Source: Amycolatopsis deserti (lineage in GTDB: Bacteria > Actinomycetota > Actinomycetes > Mycobacteriales > Pseudonocardiaceae). Taken from it: 64,000 nucleotides of DNA. The position numbers and the translations under genes were made by a program. The DNA lies in assembly GCF_014653945.1 (NCBI RefSeq), contig NZ_BNAU01000012.1, positions 1 through 64,000 on the forward strand, written 5' to 3'. The notes beneath the pieces were generated by a model. It searched no databases, was not told the DNA's origin, and saw only the letters and a program-made list of their open reading frames with translations. Shown here piece after piece: positions 40,912-49,996 of this stretch (position 1 is its first letter; every line of letters starts with the position of its first letter).

Positions 40912-41907
40912 TCACCGATCGGACGGCACGTACCCCAGCTGCTTGTCCACGACATTACGAAGCGGGGCGCCAGTCTGCCAGCGGTGGAAGTTGTCCGCGA
41001 ACACCTCGACCAGCGTGTCCCGCCACCCGATGAAGTCACCGGACATGTGCGGCGAGACCAGCACGTTCTTCATGGTCCACAAGGGACTGTCCATCGGCAG
41101 CGGCTCGGTGTCGAACACGTCCAGCGCGGCACCGGCGATGCCACCGGTCCGCAGCGCCTGCACCAGGTCACCGGTGACCACCAGCTCCCCCCGGCCGACG
41201 TTGACGAACCGCGCGGACGGCTTCATCGCCGCGAACGCGGCCGCGTCGAACAGGCCCTTCGTCTGCTCGGTCAGCGGCGCCACCGCGACGACGTAGTCAT
41301 AGGCCGGTAGGTGGTCCACCAGCCGGTCGGAGGCGTGCACCTCCCCGAAGTCGGGGTCGCCCGAGCGCGCCCGGCGGCCGGCGCCCGCGACGCGCATCCC
41401 GACCGCGCGCAGCATCCGCGCGATCGCCCGGCCGATCGGCCCGGTGCCCACGACCAGCACCGACCGCCCGGCGATGCGCTCGGTCTCCCGGTGCTGCCAG
41501 CGGCTCTCGCGCTGCAGGTCGAGTGATCCGTGCAGGTCCTTGGCGAAGGTGAGGACCACCCCCAGCACGTACTCCGCGATCGAATCGTCGAACACGCCCC
41601 GCGAGTTGGTGAGCACGACGTCGCTGTCCCGCATCCCCGGGAACATCACCGGGTCCACCCCGGCGCTGGCGATGTGCAGCCACCGCAGCCGGTTCACGGC
41701 GTGCCACGCATCAGGCACCGCACGGGACAGGAAGTCGTAGACAAAAAGGACATCGGCGTCCCGCAGCGCGTCGGCCAGACCGGCCTCGCCGGTGTAACGC
41801 ACCACGGCCGCCGATTCGATGGGCTGCATGGCGGGCGATTCGGTGAGGTCCCGGGCCTGGTCGTCACCGCACAGCACCGCCAGCACCGGTTTCTCCATGC
41901 CGATCAC
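40912..41907 (-). CDS. D-2-hydroxyacid dehydrogenase
   Basis: An NAD(P)-dependent D-isomer-specific 2-hydroxyacid dehydrogenase of about 331 residues. The cofactor motif is VLVVGTGPIGRAIARMLRAV. The catalytic Arg, Glu and His are in FVNVGRGELV, LDVFDTEPLP and VLVSPHMSGDF. It interconverts a 2-oxo acid and a D-hydroxy acid. It is first in an operon with the amidase. The promoter TTGACA-17-TACCGT on the minus strand is overlapped by the GntR-type operator. GTG at 41907 fits leaderless initiation seven bases after the -10; ATG at 41898 is the alternative. Confidence 0.87.
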   Translation of the reverse strand: MIGMEKPVLAVLCGDDQARDLTESPAMQPIESAAVVRYTGEAGLADALRDADVLFVYDFLSRAVPDAWHAVNRLRWLHIASAGVDPVMFPGMRDSDVVLTNSRGVFDDSIAEYVLGVVLTFAKDLHGSLDLQRESRWQHRETERIAGRSVLVVGTGPIGRAIARMLRAVGMRVAGAGRRARSGDPDFGEVHASDRLVDHLPAYDYVVAVAPLTEQTKGLFDAAAFAAMKPSARFVNVGRGELVVTGDLVQALRTGGIAGAALDVFDTEPLPMDSPLWTMKNVLVSPHMSGDFIGWRDTLVEVFADNFHRWQTGAPLRNVVDKQLGYVPSDR

Positions 41908-41909
41908 CG

Positions 41910-41948
41910 TTGACACGGTAGGAGCCGGTCGTATGATTGTCAACAATC
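41910..41948. promoter_or_regulatory. Divergent promoters overlapped by GntR operator (site 1)
   Basis: The palindrome GATTGTCAACAATC occupies 41935-41948. Leftward, TTGACA inside the palindrome and TACCGT (plus 41915-41920) are 17 bp apart. Rightward, TTGACA (41910-41915) and TATGAT (41932-41937) are 16 bp apart. The operator therefore covers the left -35 and the right -10. Confidence 0.8.
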
Positions 41949-41998
41949 CGAGGAGCCACCCCGGAGGCTTCCTTCAGAACGTCCCCGGAGGCTGAGCC

Positions 41999-42739
41999 TT
42001 GGATTTCGACTTCCCTGTCTTCGACGGGCCACTGGCGCAGCGAGGCATCGGAGTCATCGCACCCTTCGACCTGGCTCTCGAGCGCGAGCTGTGGCGCTGG
42101 ATCCCGATGGAGGTGTCCCTGCACCTCGCCCGCACCCCGTACGAGCCGGTGCCGGTGAGCATGGAGATGGCCCAGCTCGTCAGCAACCACCAGCACCTGG
42201 CCGCCGCCACCCGCGACGTCCTGCACGTCGAGCCGGAGGTGGTCGCCTACCTGTGCACGTCCGGCAGCTTCGTCAACGGCCTCGACTACGAGCGGTCGCT
42301 GTGCAAGGCGATCTGCGACGCCGGCGCCCCGGACGCGGTGACCACGTCGGGCGCGCTGGCCGAGGTGCTGCACCTGCTGGACGTCCACAAGGTCGCGGTG
42401 ATCACCCCGTACGACGCGGACCTGACGCAGAGCCTGCACGACTTCCTCGCCGAGCTGAACGTGGACACCGTCTCCAGCGACCACCTCGGCCTCGGCGGCG
42501 GGATCTGGAAGGTCAGCTACCGCACGATCGCCGAGCGGATCCTCGGCGCCGACCACCCCGACGCCGAGGCGATCTTCGTGAGCTGCACGAACCTCCCGAC
42601 GTACGACGTGATCGAACCGCTGGAGGTGGCCCTGGGCAAGCCCGTGCTGACCGCGAACCAGCTGACGATGTGGGCTTGCCTGAGACGCATGGAACTGCCG
42701 ATCGTCGGCCCGGGCAAGTGGCTGCGCGAAGTGTCCTGA
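41999..42739 (+). CDS. Asp/Glu racemase superfamily protein, maleate-isomerase-like (two Cys)
   Basis: This 246-residue protein belongs to the family that includes aspartate/glutamate racemases, maleate cis-trans isomerase and arylmalonate decarboxylase. Both catalytic cysteines are present: Cys86 in YLCTSGSFVNG and Cys196 in FVSCTNLPTYD. Isomerisation or racemisation of a dicarboxylate or amino acid is likely. TTG at 41999 is the start, since GGAGG lies seven bases upstream and the frame has no better codon. It is driven by the rightward promoter at 41910, under the GntR operator. The next gene is a paralogue. Confidence 0.85.
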   Translation: MDFDFPVFDGPLAQRGIGVIAPFDLALERELWRWIPMEVSLHLARTPYEPVPVSMEMAQLVSNHQHLAAATRDVLHVEPEVVAYLCTSGSFVNGLDYERSLCKAICDAGAPDAVTTSGALAEVLHLLDVHKVAVITPYDADLTQSLHDFLAELNVDTVSSDHLGLGGGIWKVSYRTIAERILGADHPDAEAIFVSCTNLPTYDVIEPLEVALGKPVLTANQLTMWACLRRMELPIVGPGKWLREVS

Positions 42740-42750
42740 AACCGCTAACG

Positions 42751-42767
42751 TAGGATTGTCGACAATC
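42751..42767 (+). promoter_or_regulatory. GntR operator (site 2) with -10
   Basis: GATTGTCGACAATC (42754-42767) is a perfect 14-bp palindrome. It overlaps TAGGAT (42751-42756), a -10 hexamer, and ends at the ribosome site (GGAGG) of the next gene. Confidence 0.8.
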
Positions 42768-42781
42768 TTGGAGGTTTGTGC

Positions 42782-43498
42782 ATGGCGACCGTCGGCTTCA
42801 TCTACCCGGACCACGCCGCGGAGGACGACTACCCGTTCGCCGAGCGGCTGCTCGGGTACCGGATCTCGCTGCCGGTCGAGCACATCTACGGCACCGACCT
42901 GCACGCCGTGCCCGAGCTGCTCGACCTGGGCAGCGAGAAGCGGCTGGCCGAGGGCGCCGCGCTGCTCGCCAAGCACGAGCCGGACGCGGTGGTGTGGGCC
43001 TGCACCAGCGGCAGCTTCGTCTACCGCTGGCAGGGGGCGCACGAGCAGGTGGAGAAGCTGTCGGCGGCCGCGGGCAAGCCGGCGTCGAGCACGTCCTTCG
43101 CGTTCGTGCGGGCCGCGCAGGCGCTCGGGCTGAATCGGGTGTCGGTGGCCGCGAGCTACCCGGACGACGTGGCGAAGCTGTTCGTCGAGTTCCTCGGCGC
43201 GGGCGGGATCGAGGTCGTCGCGATGTCGAGCGAGGACATCGACACGGCCGCCGAGGTGGGCCGGCTGAGCCCCGAGGCCGTCGTCGAACTGGCGGTGGCG
43301 CATGATCACCCCGCGGCGGACGCCGTCCTGGTCCCGGACACGGCGATGCGCACGCTCGGTGTGCTGGGCGCGATCGAGGAACGGCTGGGCAAGCCGGTGC
43401 TCACCGCGAACCAGGTGACGATCTGGGAAGGGCTCCGGCTGACCGGCCAGGTGCCCCGGTGCGAGCAGCTGGGCAGACTGTTCGCAGAAGGCAGGTGA
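42782..43498 (+). CDS. Asp/Glu racemase superfamily paralogue lacking the second Cys
   Basis: This 238-residue paralogue keeps Cys74 in WACTSGSFVYR, but the position of the second catalytic cysteine is Asp186 (VLVPDTAMRTLG). Two-base racemisation as in the neighbour is therefore unlikely; a one-cysteine lyase or isomerase reaction, or a partner role, is possible. GGAGG is seven bases before the ATG at 42782. It has its own operator (site 2) and is followed after three bases by the GntR gene, so the regulator is co-transcribed with it. Confidence 0.83.
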   Translation: MATVGFIYPDHAAEDDYPFAERLLGYRISLPVEHIYGTDLHAVPELLDLGSEKRLAEGAALLAKHEPDAVVWACTSGSFVYRWQGAHEQVEKLSAAAGKPASSTSFAFVRAAQALGLNRVSVAASYPDDVAKLFVEFLGAGGIEVVAMSSEDIDTAAEVGRLSPEAVVELAVAHDHPAADAVLVPDTAMRTLGVLGAIEERLGKPVLTANQVTIWEGLRLTGQVPRCEQLGRLFAEGR

Positions 43499-43501
43499 AC
43501 G

Positions 43502-44167
43502 ATGGCCCTGACCGACATCGAACCGGTGAGCCGGGAGTCGACCGCGGCGATCATCGCGCGGCAGCTCCGCGAGGCGATCATGAACGGCACGTTCGCGCCG
43601 GGCACGCAGCTCGGGGAGACCGAGCTGGCCGGCCGGTTCCAGGTGTCCCGCGGCCCGCTGCGCGAGGCGATGCAGCGGCTGGTGTCGGAGGGCCTGCTGC
43701 GCAGCGAGCGGCACCGCGGGCTGTTCGTGATCGACCTCGAACCGGAGGACGTGCACGACATCTACTCGGCGCGGTTCGCGATCGAGCGGGCGGCGCTGAT
43801 CCGGGTGCTGCGGCACGGTGACCGCGAGGAGCTGGCCGTCCGGCTGATGGACGCCGTCGAGGACATGGCGTCGGCCACCGACGGGGACGAGGTGTCGGCG
43901 GCGGACGTCCGGTTCCACGAGGAGCTGGTGGGGGCTTCGGGGTCCAAGCGGCTCGGCCGGATGGCGCGGACGCTGCTGATCGAGACGCGCATGTGCCTGT
44001 CCGCGCTGCACCGCACCTACGCGACGAACGAGGAGCGGGTGACCGAGCACAAGCGCATCGCGGAGGCGATCGGCGCCGGCGACGAGGAGCTGGCGGTGTC
44101 GCTGCTGGAGGCGCACATGGAGGACGCGGTGCGCCGCCTCGCCCCGGGGACCAGCCTGCACGCCTGA
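43502..44167 (+). CDS. GntR/FCD-family transcriptional regulator
   Basis: This 221-residue repressor has an N-terminal GntR winged helix (IIARQLREAIMNGTFAPGTQ, ELAGRFQVSRGPLREAMQRL, GLFVIDLEPEDV) and an all-helical FCD effector domain (about 80-210). The FCD domain contains ARFAIERAALIRVL, VRFHEELVGASGS and EHKRIAEAIGAGDEELAVSL, with the Asp/His residues that commonly bind a metal and a carboxylate. FadR/FCD regulators typically bind ATTGTnnACAAT-like sites, exactly the palindrome found at 41935, 42754 and 52563. It is probably the repressor of all three, with a pathway carboxylate as inducer (inference). Confidence 0.9.
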   Translation: MALTDIEPVSRESTAAIIARQLREAIMNGTFAPGTQLGETELAGRFQVSRGPLREAMQRLVSEGLLRSERHRGLFVIDLEPEDVHDIYSARFAIERAALIRVLRHGDREELAVRLMDAVEDMASATDGDEVSAADVRFHEELVGASGSKRLGRMARTLLIETRMCLSALHRTYATNEERVTEHKRIAEAIGAGDEELAVSLLEAHMEDAVRRLAPGTSLHA

Positions 44168-44244
44168 TCCGCTGTAACGGAAGGTTGCGGGTCCGCGATC
44201 TTGGGTTCGTCCGCGCGCGACGCGGGGGGAACCGGGAGGACCGC

Positions 44245-44904
44245 GTGCGCGGATGGATCTTGCTCGCCCTGGCGCTGGTGAGCGGCTGTTCCGCGGCGGA
44301 GCCGGTGGTCGCGCCGTCGTCGAGCGCATCGCGGCCGAGCGCGCCCGCCGTGCCCAAGGTCAACGAGCACGAGCGGCTCGCCGCGACCATGCTCACCGAC
44401 AGCGAGGGGACCGCGCTCGGGTTCACCTACCAGAGCGAGCCCACGCCGTTCATCGAGTCGCAGAACCAGAAGTTCGCGCTCGTCGCGGCGTGCCCAGGGC
44501 GGCTGCCGAGCGACTCACGAATCGTGCGGGCCGAGCAGGCCACCTGGAGGAACGACGACTACAACCTGGAGGAACTCACCGCGCAGTATTCCGGGATCCC
44601 GGCCGCAGACGCGGTGGGCGAGGTCGCGCGGACGAAAGGGTGCCGGGCGAACGTCGGCTCGGGTGGGCGGATCGACGAGATCTCCTTGCCGTCGGTGCCC
44701 GGCGCCGACGCGGCGAAGGCGTTCTGCACCATCAGCGAATACGGCACCGACCGGTGCGTCGTCGTCGTGGCGCGTGGGGAGTTCGCCGCGGCGGGCGAGC
44801 TGAGGTACTACGGCATTGACGGTCCCGCGAACCGCGAAGCCACCACCGCTCTCCTGCGCCGGGTCGCCATCGCCCTCGGGCAGGGCCTGGGACATGTGGC
44901 GTGA
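44245..44904 (+). CDS. Putative lipoprotein A of a tandem pair
   Basis: This 219-residue secreted lipoprotein has a short signal ending in the lipobox LVSGCS, a Ser/Pro-rich linker and a globular domain with four cysteines (VAACPGRLPSDS, KGCRANVG, AFCTISEYG, DRCVVVVARG), probably forming disulfides. I do not recognise a named family; it resembles actinobacterial sensor-domain-type lipoproteins. GTG at 44245 follows GGGAGGA. Its stop overlaps the start of a paralogous lipoprotein, which shares the PFIESQN motif. Confidence 0.72.
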   Translation: MRGWILLALALVSGCSAAEPVVAPSSSASRPSAPAVPKVNEHERLAATMLTDSEGTALGFTYQSEPTPFIESQNQKFALVAACPGRLPSDSRIVRAEQATWRNDDYNLEELTAQYSGIPAADAVGEVARTKGCRANVGSGGRIDEISLPSVPGADAAKAFCTISEYGTDRCVVVVARGEFAAAGELRYYGIDGPANREATTALLRRVAIALGQGLGHVA

Positions 44905-45566
44905 GACGCCTCGTGGCGCTGCTCGCCGGGGTGGTCCTTCTCACCGGGTGCAGTACCGAAATCGCCGGCACCGCGGGTATGCCGGGGCCGGCGGTCGGGC
45001 CGGTCGTGTCCAAGTACGACCTCCAGCAGCGGCTCGTCGGTGCCATGCTCACCGAGCCGGAACTCACGCAGGCGGGTCTGCACTGGCTCCAGGAGCCCCT
45101 GCCGTTCATCGAGTCGCAGAACTCGCGCTACAAGTTCATCTACGACTGCCCGAGCCACTTGCCCTCGGACGTCGCGATCCAGGCGGCGGAGTACGCCACC
45201 GCGACTTCGGGGAACTTCGATCACGGCACCTACCTGTACGTGATGACCGCGTCCTACCGCGGCCCCAGCGGCCCCACCGCGGTCGCGCAAGGCCGCGCGC
45301 TCAGCGGCTGCATCGGGCTGCCCGGGGCCACCAAAGTCACGCTTCCGCCGCTGAACGGCGCCGATGAGCAGGCAGCGTTCTGCGGGGACGACGTGGGCTT
45401 CTCCGGCTTCCACCGGGTCTGCGTGCTGCTACTGGGCAGGCAGAACGCGGCGACGGTCGCCGCCTACAGCGTCAGCGACAAGAACCGGGCCATCCCGCCC
45501 ACCCAGATGGAAACCGACCTGCCGCGCGTCGCGCAGTTGCTCGCCACCGCGCTCACCCGCGCCTGA
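44901..45566 (+). CDS. Putative lipoprotein B of a tandem pair
   Basis: A 221-residue lipoprotein with lipobox LLTGCS, paralogous to the preceding gene (shared LHWLQEPLPFIESQN and C..HLPSD blocks and the same cysteine pattern: YDCPSHLPSD, SGCIGLPG, AFCGDDVG, RVCVLLLGRQ). GTG at 44901 overlaps the previous stop (GTGA), so the pair is translationally coupled. The function is unknown. It ends two bases from the end of the convergent P-type ATPase gene. Confidence 0.72.
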   Translation: MRRLVALLAGVVLLTGCSTEIAGTAGMPGPAVGPVVSKYDLQQRLVGAMLTEPELTQAGLHWLQEPLPFIESQNSRYKFIYDCPSHLPSDVAIQAAEYATATSGNFDHGTYLYVMTASYRGPSGPTAVAQGRALSGCIGLPGATKVTLPPLNGADEQAAFCGDDVGFSGFHRVCVLLLGRQNAATVAAYSVSDKNRAIPPTQMETDLPRVAQLLATALTRA

Positions 45567-45567
45567 C

Positions 45568-48500
45568 TCACTCCTCGATCGTCCGGCCGACCACCGCTCC
45601 CAGTGCCGTCGCCGCGCCCGCGCTGCCCAGCGCCATCCCCCAGCCGATCGGGCCGAGCGGGGTGCAGCCGAAGAACTGGCTCACCCCGGGCGTCTGGATG
45701 ACCGCCGCGAGCAGCGCCACCGAACCGAGCGACGTCGCCAGCACCGAACGGTTCCAGCCGCCCGTCAGCAGGGTCTGCCCGAGCTGCGTGCCGACCAGCC
45801 CGGCCAGCGCGACCGTGCTCGCCCGGCGGCCGCGGCCCGTTGCGCGCGCCAGCATCCACGCGGTCGTCGCGCCGAGGGTCGTCACTCCCGCCCGCACGCC
45901 GATGTCCTTCTGCAAGCGCTTCCCGAGCGAACTCTCCGGGCCCTCCCGCAACAGGTCGGCGCCGTCCTCGGGCCGCCGCAACGCGATCGCCAGCGCCGGC
46001 GCCAGGTCGGTCAGCAGGTTGACCAGCAGGAACTGCCGCGCCCCCAACGGGGACCGGCCGGTCAGGGTCGCGCCGAGCACGCTGAACCCGATCTCGCCCA
46101 GGTTCCCGCCGAGCAGGATCGCCAGCGCCTCCCGCACCGACGCCCACATCGCCCGGCCCTCGACCAGCGCCGCGATGATGGTTTCCAGCCGGTCGTCGGT
46201 CACCACCAGGTCGGCCGCGGCCCGCGCCGCCGGGGCGCCGTGCCCGCCGAGGGCGATGCCGACGTCGGCGAGCCGGATCGCGGGCGCGTCGTTCGCGCCG
46301 TCGCCGGTCATCGCGACGGTGTGGCCGTGCTTCTGGTACGCCTTGATGATCCGCACCTTCTGCGCCGGGCTGCACCGCGCCACCACGTCCACGGTTTCCA
46401 AAGTGGACGCCAGCTGCTCGTCGTCCATCGCGTCCAGCTCGGCGCCGGTCACCACGTGCAGGTCGGCGCCGTCCTCGGTGACCTTGTCCGCGATCGCCTC
46501 GCCGGTGTCCGGGTGGTCGCCGGTGATCATCACGATCTGCACGCCCGCGGCACGCAGGTCCGCCGCCGCGGCCGCCGCGCTCCCCCGCACCGGGTCGGCG
46601 ATCGCCACGAAACCCTTGAACCGCAGGCCCTCGACCGCATCCTCGTCTAGGCTCGCACTGTCCGGAGTGGACTCGGCGACCGCGAGCACCCGCTGCCCCG
46701 CCTTGGCGAGCTTCTTCATCCGCCCGGCGAGCTTCTTCCGCTTTCCCTCGTCCAGGTCGCAGCGCGGGAGCACCGACTCCGGCGCGCCCTTGACGCTCAG
46801 CACCAGCCCGCCGTCGCCCCGCATCAGTGAGGCGTGGTAACCGCGCGACGGCTCGAACGGCACCGCGTCGACCAGCTCCCAGCCGTTCGTGTGCACGGAA
46901 ACCCGTTGCGCGCCTTCGACGATCGCCCGGTCCGTCGCGTGTGGCAGGTCGGACGGGTCGTCGGCGTGCGGCGTCGCCCGCAAGGCGGTCAGCAGCACCG
47001 ACTCGGTCGTCTCGTCGAGGTCCTCGATCTTGCGGCGCTGGCGGCCGTCGTCGACCTCGTGGACGGTCAGCGTGCCCTCGGTCAGCGTCCCGGTCTTGTC
47101 GAAGCACAGCACGTCGACGCGGCCCAGCGCTTCGATGCTGCGCGGGTTGCGGACCAGCGCGTTGTGCTCGGCGAGCCGGCGCGCGGCGGCCAGCTGCGCG
47201 GCGCTGACCAGGAACGGCAGCCCCTCCGGCACCGACGCGACGGCCAGGTTCACCGCCGCCGACAGGCTTTGCCGCAGCGGCACCCGCCGCAGCAGCCCGG
47301 CGCCGGCGACCGCGACCGCCGACCCGATCGCCAGCGGCATCGACTTCGACGTCAGCTCGGCCAGGCGGGTCTCCACACCGGTGACCGGCGCGTTCTCGCG
47401 CGCCATCGCCATGCTGCGGCCGGCCTCGGTGTCCGCGCCGGTCGCGACCACGACGCCGACGGCCTCGCCGGCCGCGATCGTCGTGCCCTCGTAGAGCATC
47501 GACGCGCGCTCGGCGACATCCCCGGCGATCACCGGCGCCGGGTCCTTGGACACCGGCAGCGACTCGCCGGTCAGCGACGACTCGTCCGCCTCGACACCGT
47601 CGGCTTCGAGCAGCCGGCAGTCGGCGGGCACGACGTCGCCGGAAGTCAGCTTGATGACGTCGCCGGGCACCAGGTCGTCGGCGCTGACCACGCGCTCCCG
47701 GCCGCCGCGGATCACGGTCGTGCTGATCGCGGACCGGCTCAGCAGCTCGGCCAGCTGCTTCTCGGTGTGGACCTGCTGGACGCTGCCGACCAGCGCGGAC
47801 ACGCCGGTGATCCCGGCGACGAGCGCGGCGTCCACCGGCGACCCGACCGACGCGGACAGCGCGGCACCGCCGATCAGGACCGGGGTGAGCGGGTTGGACA
47901 GCTCGTTGATGAACGCCTGCATCAGGCTGGTCCGGCCGCCGCTGCCGGTGCCGCGGGTCCGGGCGCGCTTCTGGGCGTCGTCGTCGCTCAGGCCGTCCGG
48001 GTCGGTGTCGAGCCGGTCCAGGACCACGTCGACCGGCATCAGGTGCCAGGGCGCGGCGTCCCCGGCGAGGCTCGTGTCGCGGTCGGCGAGCCGCTTCGCG
48101 CGGCGGTGCGCGTTGGTCAGGGCGACGGCCGCGCCCAGGTTCACCGCCCGCATCGCCCGGTTGGCCGGGCTGCGGCGTCCGGGCTGCAGCGCGGCGACCG
48201 CGCCCACGCCCGTCGCGCCCTGGGAGAGCCAGATGCTGTCGCGGTTGACCTCGCGGGCGGCGGCGATCGCGTCGACGACCAGCGCCGCCACGCCGATGTC
48301 CTCGCCGATCAGCAGGTGCGCGCCCCACGGCGGCGGGTCGCCCGGGCGCTGGGTGCCGATGCCGCAGTCGGCGGCGCCGAGCGCGCGGCGGTCGTCGGAC
48401 ACCAGCATCACCACGTGGTCCTCGCCCTGCAGCTCGCGCACGGTGGAGACGAGACGGTCGCCGCCGGGCATCAGCCGGTCGGCCTCGAACGCGGCGTGGC

Positions 48501-49869
48501 CGCCGTTGGCGCTGATCACCTCGATGTTCGAGCGGCGGGCGGCGGCGATCACCGCGGCCACGCCCGGCGGCACCTGCCTGCCGAGACCGATCACGGCCGC
48601 GAGCTGCTGGTCGCGCACCAGGCCGAGGACCGCGGCCGCGCCACGCTTCTCCAGCTGCTCGCGCTCGTGGGCGCCCTGGTCGACGCCCAGCTCGTCAAGC
48701 GGGCCGAGGCGCCAGCCGTCGTCGTCGTGGACCTTGCCCGGGGTGTGCGCGTCGAACAGCTGCCAGGCGCGTTCGACCAGCTCGCGGGGGTCGCCGTCGC
48801 CGAGCGGGACGAGGTCGTTGAGGACCATCCGGCCGGTGTCGAAGGCCTGCTCGTCGAGGACCAGGGTGTCGATGGCGTCCAGGTGGCGCAGCACGCCGCG
48901 GTCCATGACCAGGACGCCCTCGGTGGCCAGCACGCGGCCAAGGCGGGCGCCGAACGCGGTGCGCCCGGCCTCGGCGGCCTTGGGGAGCGCGGCCAGGCCG
49001 ATGCCCATCGCCCGGCGCGGGCGCGCGAAGGGGATCGACACGGCGGCCGCGGCGGCGCCGAGGTTGAGGATGCGCTGCTCGTACTGTTCGACCGGGCCGT
49101 CCGGGATCTCCCGCGGGCGCTCAACGACGACCGGCCCGGCGGCGGCGTCCTCCGGGCCGTGGATCAGGCGGTTCTCGGCCTGGCACCACAGCCGTTCGTG
49201 CGCGCGGGCCTCGCGCCACTGCTCGGCGCGCTGGATGATGTCGACGATCGTGCCCTCGCCACCGGAGGCCAGGCCCTGTGCGAACGCGCCGAACGCCGAC
49301 GTCGCGGTGTCGGCCTTCTCGCGGCTGCCGGCCCGCTCGGCGGCGATCTCGCGCAGGCGCGGGTGCAGGTCGACGACGCTGGGCAGCGCGGCGATCTCGG
49401 TCGGGATCGGGGCCCACGGCGCGAGGCGGGTGATGAGGGACAGGCCAAGGCCGAGGGTGTCGGCGGCCAGGGTCGGCAGGAGGCGGGTTCCGCGCAGGCC
49501 GTCGGCCGGGTGGTGGAGTTCGTCCTCTTTGATCTCTTCGCCGACGCCGTCGGGAGCGCCCTCGGCCTCCTCGACGACGCGGATCAGCTCGGCGCTGTCC
49601 GGGGCGGGGTCGTGGACGCCGATGATCACCCGGGAGGAGGGCGCGTTGACCCGAGCCCACGCGACGCCCGGGTGACGTTGCACGGCCTGCTCGATGCGCT
49701 GCGCGACGGCTTCACCGCCCGGCCCGTGCACCCCGTGGGCCTCGATGTGCAGCCGCCCCGGACAGGACCACACCCGGCGACGGGGCCTGCTCAGCGGGGA
49801 CAACACCACCCCGGCGAGCCCCTTCACCGCCGACACCGGACCGGGCACCCGGACACCCAGCAACTCCAT
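45568..49869 (-). CDS. Giant CtpI-like P-type ATPase with degenerate N-terminal ATPase half
   Basis: A 1433-residue P-type ATPase. The C-terminal half is a complete P-type pump: PGDVIKLTSGDVVPADC, SLTGESLPV, VPEGLP, the phosphorylation site FDKTGTLTEGT (Asp near 923) and MTGDGANDAPAI, plus a final membrane domain. The N-terminal half contains a heavy-metal-associated-like domain (about 39-86) and a decayed copy of the pump core. At about 335-345 LDEQAFDTG replaces DKTGTLTEG, and near 480 LVSDDRRALGAADCGIG replaces the hinge. The ion is unknown. ATG at 49869 has GGGAG six bases upstream. Confidence 0.88.
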   Translation of the reverse strand: MELLGVRVPGPVSAVKGLAGVVLSPLSRPRRRVWSCPGRLHIEAHGVHGPGGEAVAQRIEQAVQRHPGVAWARVNAPSSRVIIGVHDPAPDSAELIRVVEEAEGAPDGVGEEIKEDELHHPADGLRGTRLLPTLAADTLGLGLSLITRLAPWAPIPTEIAALPSVVDLHPRLREIAAERAGSREKADTATSAFGAFAQGLASGGEGTIVDIIQRAEQWREARAHERLWCQAENRLIHGPEDAAAGPVVVERPREIPDGPVEQYEQRILNLGAAAAAVSIPFARPRRAMGIGLAALPKAAEAGRTAFGARLGRVLATEGVLVMDRGVLRHLDAIDTLVLDEQAFDTGRMVLNDLVPLGDGDPRELVERAWQLFDAHTPGKVHDDDGWRLGPLDELGVDQGAHEREQLEKRGAAAVLGLVRDQQLAAVIGLGRQVPPGVAAVIAAARRSNIEVISANGGHAAFEADRLMPGGDRLVSTVRELQGEDHVVMLVSDDRRALGAADCGIGTQRPGDPPPWGAHLLIGEDIGVAALVVDAIAAAREVNRDSIWLSQGATGVGAVAALQPGRRSPANRAMRAVNLGAAVALTNAHRRAKRLADRDTSLAGDAAPWHLMPVDVVLDRLDTDPDGLSDDDAQKRARTRGTGSGGRTSLMQAFINELSNPLTPVLIGGAALSASVGSPVDAALVAGITGVSALVGSVQQVHTEKQLAELLSRSAISTTVIRGGRERVVSADDLVPGDVIKLTSGDVVPADCRLLEADGVEADESSLTGESLPVSKDPAPVIAGDVAERASMLYEGTTIAAGEAVGVVVATGADTEAGRSMAMARENAPVTGVETRLAELTSKSMPLAIGSAVAVAGAGLLRRVPLRQSLSAAVNLAVASVPEGLPFLVSAAQLAAARRLAEHNALVRNPRSIEALGRVDVLCFDKTGTLTEGTLTVHEVDDGRQRRKIEDLDETTESVLLTALRATPHADDPSDLPHATDRAIVEGAQRVSVHTNGWELVDAVPFEPSRGYHASLMRGDGGLVLSVKGAPESVLPRCDLDEGKRKKLAGRMKKLAKAGQRVLAVAESTPDSASLDEDAVEGLRFKGFVAIADPVRGSAAAAAADLRAAGVQIVMITGDHPDTGEAIADKVTEDGADLHVVTGAELDAMDDEQLASTLETVDVVARCSPAQKVRIIKAYQKHGHTVAMTGDGANDAPAIRLADVGIALGGHGAPAARAAADLVVTDDRLETIIAALVEGRAMWASVREALAILLGGNLGEIGFSVLGATLTGRSPLGARQFLLVNLLTDLAPALAIALRRPEDGADLLREGPESSLGKRLQKDIGVRAGVTTLGATTAWMLARATGRGRRASTVALAGLVGTQLGQTLLTGGWNRSVLATSLGSVALLAAVIQTPGVSQFFGCTPLGPIGWGMALGSAGAATALGAVVGRTIEE

Positions 49870-49996
49870 GAACCACTCCCACACCTCGACTTCTCCGGTG
49901 CCTGGGTTGCCCATTCCGGGTGAAGGTATGCGTGTGCCCGCAGGTCGGCCGGAGTTTCCGTCCCGCGGTCGCACCGGGGTGCGACCGCGGGCGGGG

